Assembly (NCBI GenBank): GCA_028687545.1
Contig: JAQTZZ010000060.1
Span: forward strand, 1-24,107
DNA from: Candidatus Wallbacteria bacterium
GTDB lineage: Bacteria; Muiribacteriota; JAQTZZ01
Direction of reading: 5' to 3'
Length of the DNA stretch: 24,107 bases
The notes beneath the pieces are model-generated. The model saw nothing but the letters and a program-made list of their open reading frames with translations. It did no database searches and was not told the origin of the DNA. The position numbers and the translations under genes were made by a program. Position 1 is the stretch's first letter, and each line of letters opens with the position of its first letter. This document shows positions 21,927-24,107 of this stretch, in pieces.

Positions 21927-23198
21927 ATGAAAGCGTTCCGTCTCAGCATCGTTTTTTTCACAATTTTATTCATGATTGCAGGTGCAGTCACAGCCGCTGA
22001 AGTCAGCAAAGCAAACACAGCCCCCTGTTTTGAGCAATGCCCGTCCTGCGGCAGTTACAACATCAGCCCGATCGGCCTTAAATGGACCTGCAACGACTGC
22101 TTCCATGTCTGGAGCGTCTGGCCGACCGGAAAATCCGGATCCAGGACCAATGACCCGGACTACAATGCCTGCCCTAACTGCGGGTGCACAGACATCAGCT
22201 CAGCAGGCGTCAATTTCATCTGCAACGGCTGCCAGCATATGTGGAAAGTCTGGCCTGCAGGGAAAGCGGTTGTTAAATCCTCAGACAGACCAGTGACTGA
22301 TCCTGATTATAATTCCTGCCCGAATTGCGGCAGCACGCATTTCCATTCAGCCGGCACCTGGTTTACATGCGACGAATGCTTCCACATGTGGAAAGACTGG
22401 CCGCCGATAGTCAGCGCAAACAGGCCTGCCAAGGGGCAGGTGGATCCGGGTCTTGACTGGTGCCCGAAATGCTTCAGCAATGACATCGTCAAAGTTGGGA
22501 ATATGTATTCCTGCCTGACCTGCGGTAATTTCTGGAAAGACTGGGACCCTCCGATCCTTTCCACACACAGCGCACAGGCCAAATCGGCCAGGCCAGTGAT
22601 GGAACCGGACTTTTTCAGCTGCCCTAAGTGCCAGAGCACTGAAATCAGCCATGGCGGCGACATGTGGATCTGTTTCTCCTGCTATTACACCTGGAATAAA
22701 TGGGGAGTGCCCATGAACAAGGCGGCCGGACAGACCACGCTGCGCGGGAAATACGACGAGGCAGCAGGCCTGCTGCTCACTGAAACAAAAAATCTGCAGG
22801 AATCGCTGAAGCAGTGCGCCCACAAGTTCAGCCTGGTCAAGGTCTATTCAGGCTGCATCGGCGCATCCCAGGAAAATCCGGCGCTCGCCAAGAGCGAATT
22901 CGAAACACTGCAGAAGAACATTGCAGCTTCCCAGGCTTTCTTCACACGGCTCGATGACCTGATCAGGAATCAGAAATTCAGCTTCAAGGAAATCGACTAT
23001 TCAGGCCTGGAAAAGTCGATCACTGCCGCCTACGGCTATTTCGCTGACTGCATGAAGTCAGTGCAGATCGCCACACCCAGCTACAAGGACGGGAACTTCT
23101 TCAAGGCAGATACAGGAATGTACCTGGCAGAGAAGGAAATCGGCAATTTCAGCGCAGCAGTCGAGAGACTGATCAAGGATTTTCAGGCGCACGAGTAA
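21927..23198 (+). CDS. Exported protein with five tandem zinc ribbons
   Basis: The 423-residue product starts at ATG 21927 after AAAGGAGGA; in-frame codons upstream to 21864 have no ribosome site and run through the leader hairpin. Residues 1-24 form a signal peptide (ends A-V-T-A-A). Five repeats follow, all obeying C-P-x-C, 13 residues, C-x-x-C, 3 residues, W, 2 residues, W: Cys38/41/55/58, 82/85/99/102, 131/134/148/151, 179/182/196/199 and 232/235/249/252. This is a rubredoxin/zinc-ribbon-like knuckle set repeated outside the cytosol, which is unusual. Residues about 265-423 form a helical, Lys-rich domain without recognised family. Possible roles are metal binding or storage, or protein binding. 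It is followed by a strong terminator and is monocistronic. I know no named family for this architecture. Confidence 0.85.
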   Translation: MKAFRLSIVFFTILFMIAGAVTAAEVSKANTAPCFEQCPSCGSYNISPIGLKWTCNDCFHVWSVWPTGKSGSRTNDPDYNACPNCGCTDISSAGVNFICNGCQHMWKVWPAGKAVVKSSDRPVTDPDYNSCPNCGSTHFHSAGTWFTCDECFHMWKDWPPIVSANRPAKGQVDPGLDWCPKCFSNDIVKVGNMYSCLTCGNFWKDWDPPILSTHSAQAKSARPVMEPDFFSCPKCQSTEISHGGDMWICFSCYYTWNKWGVPMNKAAGQTTLRGKYDEAAGLLLTETKNLQESLKQCAHKFSLVKVYSGCIGASQENPALAKSEFETLQKNIAASQAFFTRLDDLIRNQKFSFKEIDYSGLEKSITAAYGYFADCMKSVQIATPSYKDGNFFKADTGMYLAEKEIGNFSAAVERLIKDFQAHE

Positions 23199-23221
23199 AA
23201 AGATTCATTTCATCAGGAATC

Positions 23222-23250
23222 AAAAGGAGCGGGCGATCCGCTCCTTTTTT
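23222..23250 (+). terminator. Strong intrinsic terminator of the zinc-ribbon gene
   Basis: GGAGCGG (23226-23232), loop GCGAT, CCGCTCC (23238-23244), then six T. Flanking AAAA extends the stem. It lies 24 bases after the stop codon. Confidence 0.92.
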
Positions 23251-23307
23251 CATACACGTGACTGTACTTTAACTTCAGCGTTTAGAATGCAAAATACCGG
23301 CTTCAGG

Positions 23308-23336
23308 TTGGAATTTTTGCTGATGAATGGTAAAAT
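23308..23336 (+). promoter_or_regulatory. Promoter of the UPF0173 hydrolase gene
   Basis: TTGGAA (23308-23313), 17-base spacer, TAAAAT (23331-23336, 5 of 6 consensus positions). The predicted start is near 23343, with AGGGAG at 23356-23361 serving ATG 23371. Confidence 0.5.
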
Positions 23337-23370
23337 TTAGGCTTCAGATTCTTACAGGGAGCTTGAAATT

Positions 23371-24012
23371 ATGAAAATAACCTGGCATGGCCATTCGTGC
23401 GTTCTGGTCGAAGGCACAAAAAAAATCCTGTTTGACCCGTTTTTAACCGGAAACCCCAGAGCAGTCATCAAACCCGGGGATCTGCGTCAGATCGATTACA
23501 TATTCATCACACACGAACATCATGATCATCTCGGCGATGCTGTAGAGATCGCCAAAGCTAACGGCTCCTGCATTGTGGCTCTGCATGAGATTGCAGTTTC
23601 ATGTCTGGAACAGGGTGCCAGAACCGAAGGGATGAATGTCGGCGGGACCCTTGATTTCGGAGGAGTGCGTGTCAACATGGTAATGGCAGTGCATTCAGGA
23701 GCAGCTACAGGAATGATCATTGAAATGGACGGGAAAACGATTTACCACGCCGGTGATACAGCGCTCTTTTCCGACATGGGGCTCTATGCCGGATTCTTTA
23801 AAATCGATCTGGCCTTTCTGCCGATCGGAGATCGTTATACAATGGGGCCGAAATCAGCTGCCAAGGCTGTGGAACTATTGAAAACTCCCAGAGTGATTCC
23901 GATTCATTACGGCACATTCCCGCTTCTCACCGGTAAAGTGGAAGATTTCAGAAAATACGTGAAAAACGCCGAAGTGATTGCACTTTCACCGGGCGAGTCA
24001 TTTGAGCTGTGA
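23371..24012 (+). CDS. UPF0173 metal-dependent hydrolase (metallo-beta-lactamase fold)
   Basis: The 213-residue product is a cytosolic member of the UPF0173 group, which has the usual length of 210-230 residues. The two-metal site is complete: T-H48-E-H50-H-D52-H53, H108 in A-V-H-S-G, D129 in Y-H-A-G-D-T, and H179 in P-I-H-Y-G-T-F-P. The opening M-K-I-T-W-H-G-H-S-C is typical. Substrate is not established for the family. It has its own promoter and stands after a strong terminator, so it is an independent unit. The 95 bases after its stop reach the window end and contain no gene I can support. Confidence 0.93.
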   Translation: MKITWHGHSCVLVEGTKKILFDPFLTGNPRAVIKPGDLRQIDYIFITHEHHDHLGDAVEIAKANGSCIVALHEIAVSCLEQGARTEGMNVGGTLDFGGVRVNMVMAVHSGAATGMIIEMDGKTIYHAGDTALFSDMGLYAGFFKIDLAFLPIGDRYTMGPKSAAKAVELLKTPRVIPIHYGTFPLLTGKVEDFRKYVKNAEVIALSPGESFEL

Positions 24013-24107
24013 GATGAAGACGCGTGCACCGTCCGCAGATTGCTTTCATAAAAAAAGCCGCGCGAAAAGTGGGAAGCGATAATCTCGTATGAAGGGAAAT
24101 AATCGAT

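Noticed and set aside
22053-22060. A further AGTTACAA match to the shared promoter box
   Set aside because: It lies inside the first zinc-ribbon coding repeat, without a -10 at the right distance, and is expected by chance.

Overview
The window is about 24 kb of bacterial chromosome with moderate GC. Genes have Shine-Dalgarno-type ribosome sites, signal peptides and lipoboxes. No rRNA, tRNA, transposase, phage gene or CRISPR array was seen. The gene content (ankyrin/FGE fusion, orphan lipoprotein binding proteins, large STAND-TPR regulators, gingipain-like and transglutaminase-like secreted proteins) suggests a large-genome, poorly characterised bacterium, perhaps an uncultivated phylum. I cannot place it further from sequence alone.

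Layout. 1-3857: a 5'-truncated ankyrin-repeat/FGE-fold protein, a small exported FxLYD protein, and a convergent adenosine deaminase-family enzyme whose stop codon overlaps that of the FxLYD gene. 4071-13197: four minus-strand genes for secreted proteins (a four-module protein, a related smaller protein, a transglutaminase-like protein and a C25/gingipain-like protein), interrupted by two plus-strand duplicated SBP_bac_5 lipoproteins with no permease genes beside them. 13293-13706: a DUF488 protein. 13707-14031: a non-coding stretch with a possible small transcript. 14032-19473: two paralogous STAND NTPase-TPR-winged-helix proteins placed tail to tail; the second is translationally coupled to a small exported protein (19470-20141). 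20206-24012: a ComF-like phosphoribosyltransferase, a zinc-ribbon RDD membrane protein, an exported protein with five tandem zinc ribbons behind a highly structured leader, and an UPF0173 metal-dependent hydrolase.

The strongest candidate for something undescribed is the minus-strand secretome. Two proteins share a module of about 100 residues with a V-W-I-K-N-C-W core that I do not recognise. Three transcription units (4071-5288, 8963-9880 and the 11791-13197/10008-11729 pair) start behind the same extended promoter: TTGTAACT, 15 or 16 further bases before the -10 region of the ungapped alignment (23 or 24 bases from TTGTAA to the -10 hexamer), and a TTAA start region. The two module genes also share a 3' block (AGGAGGATTATGA followed by a three-codon ORF, then CCCCATACT) and the same terminator hairpin. 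This suggests one regulon of exported proteins with two protease-fold enzymes. The function is unknown.

A second theme is RNA-level control. The tandem zinc-ribbon gene has a good promoter and a leader of about 166 nt with three hairpins. A promoter-to-terminator unit of about 175 nt lies in front of the first STAND gene. The two SBP genes carry TATAAT exactly 6 nt before ATG with no Shine-Dalgarno, as expected for leaderless mRNAs.
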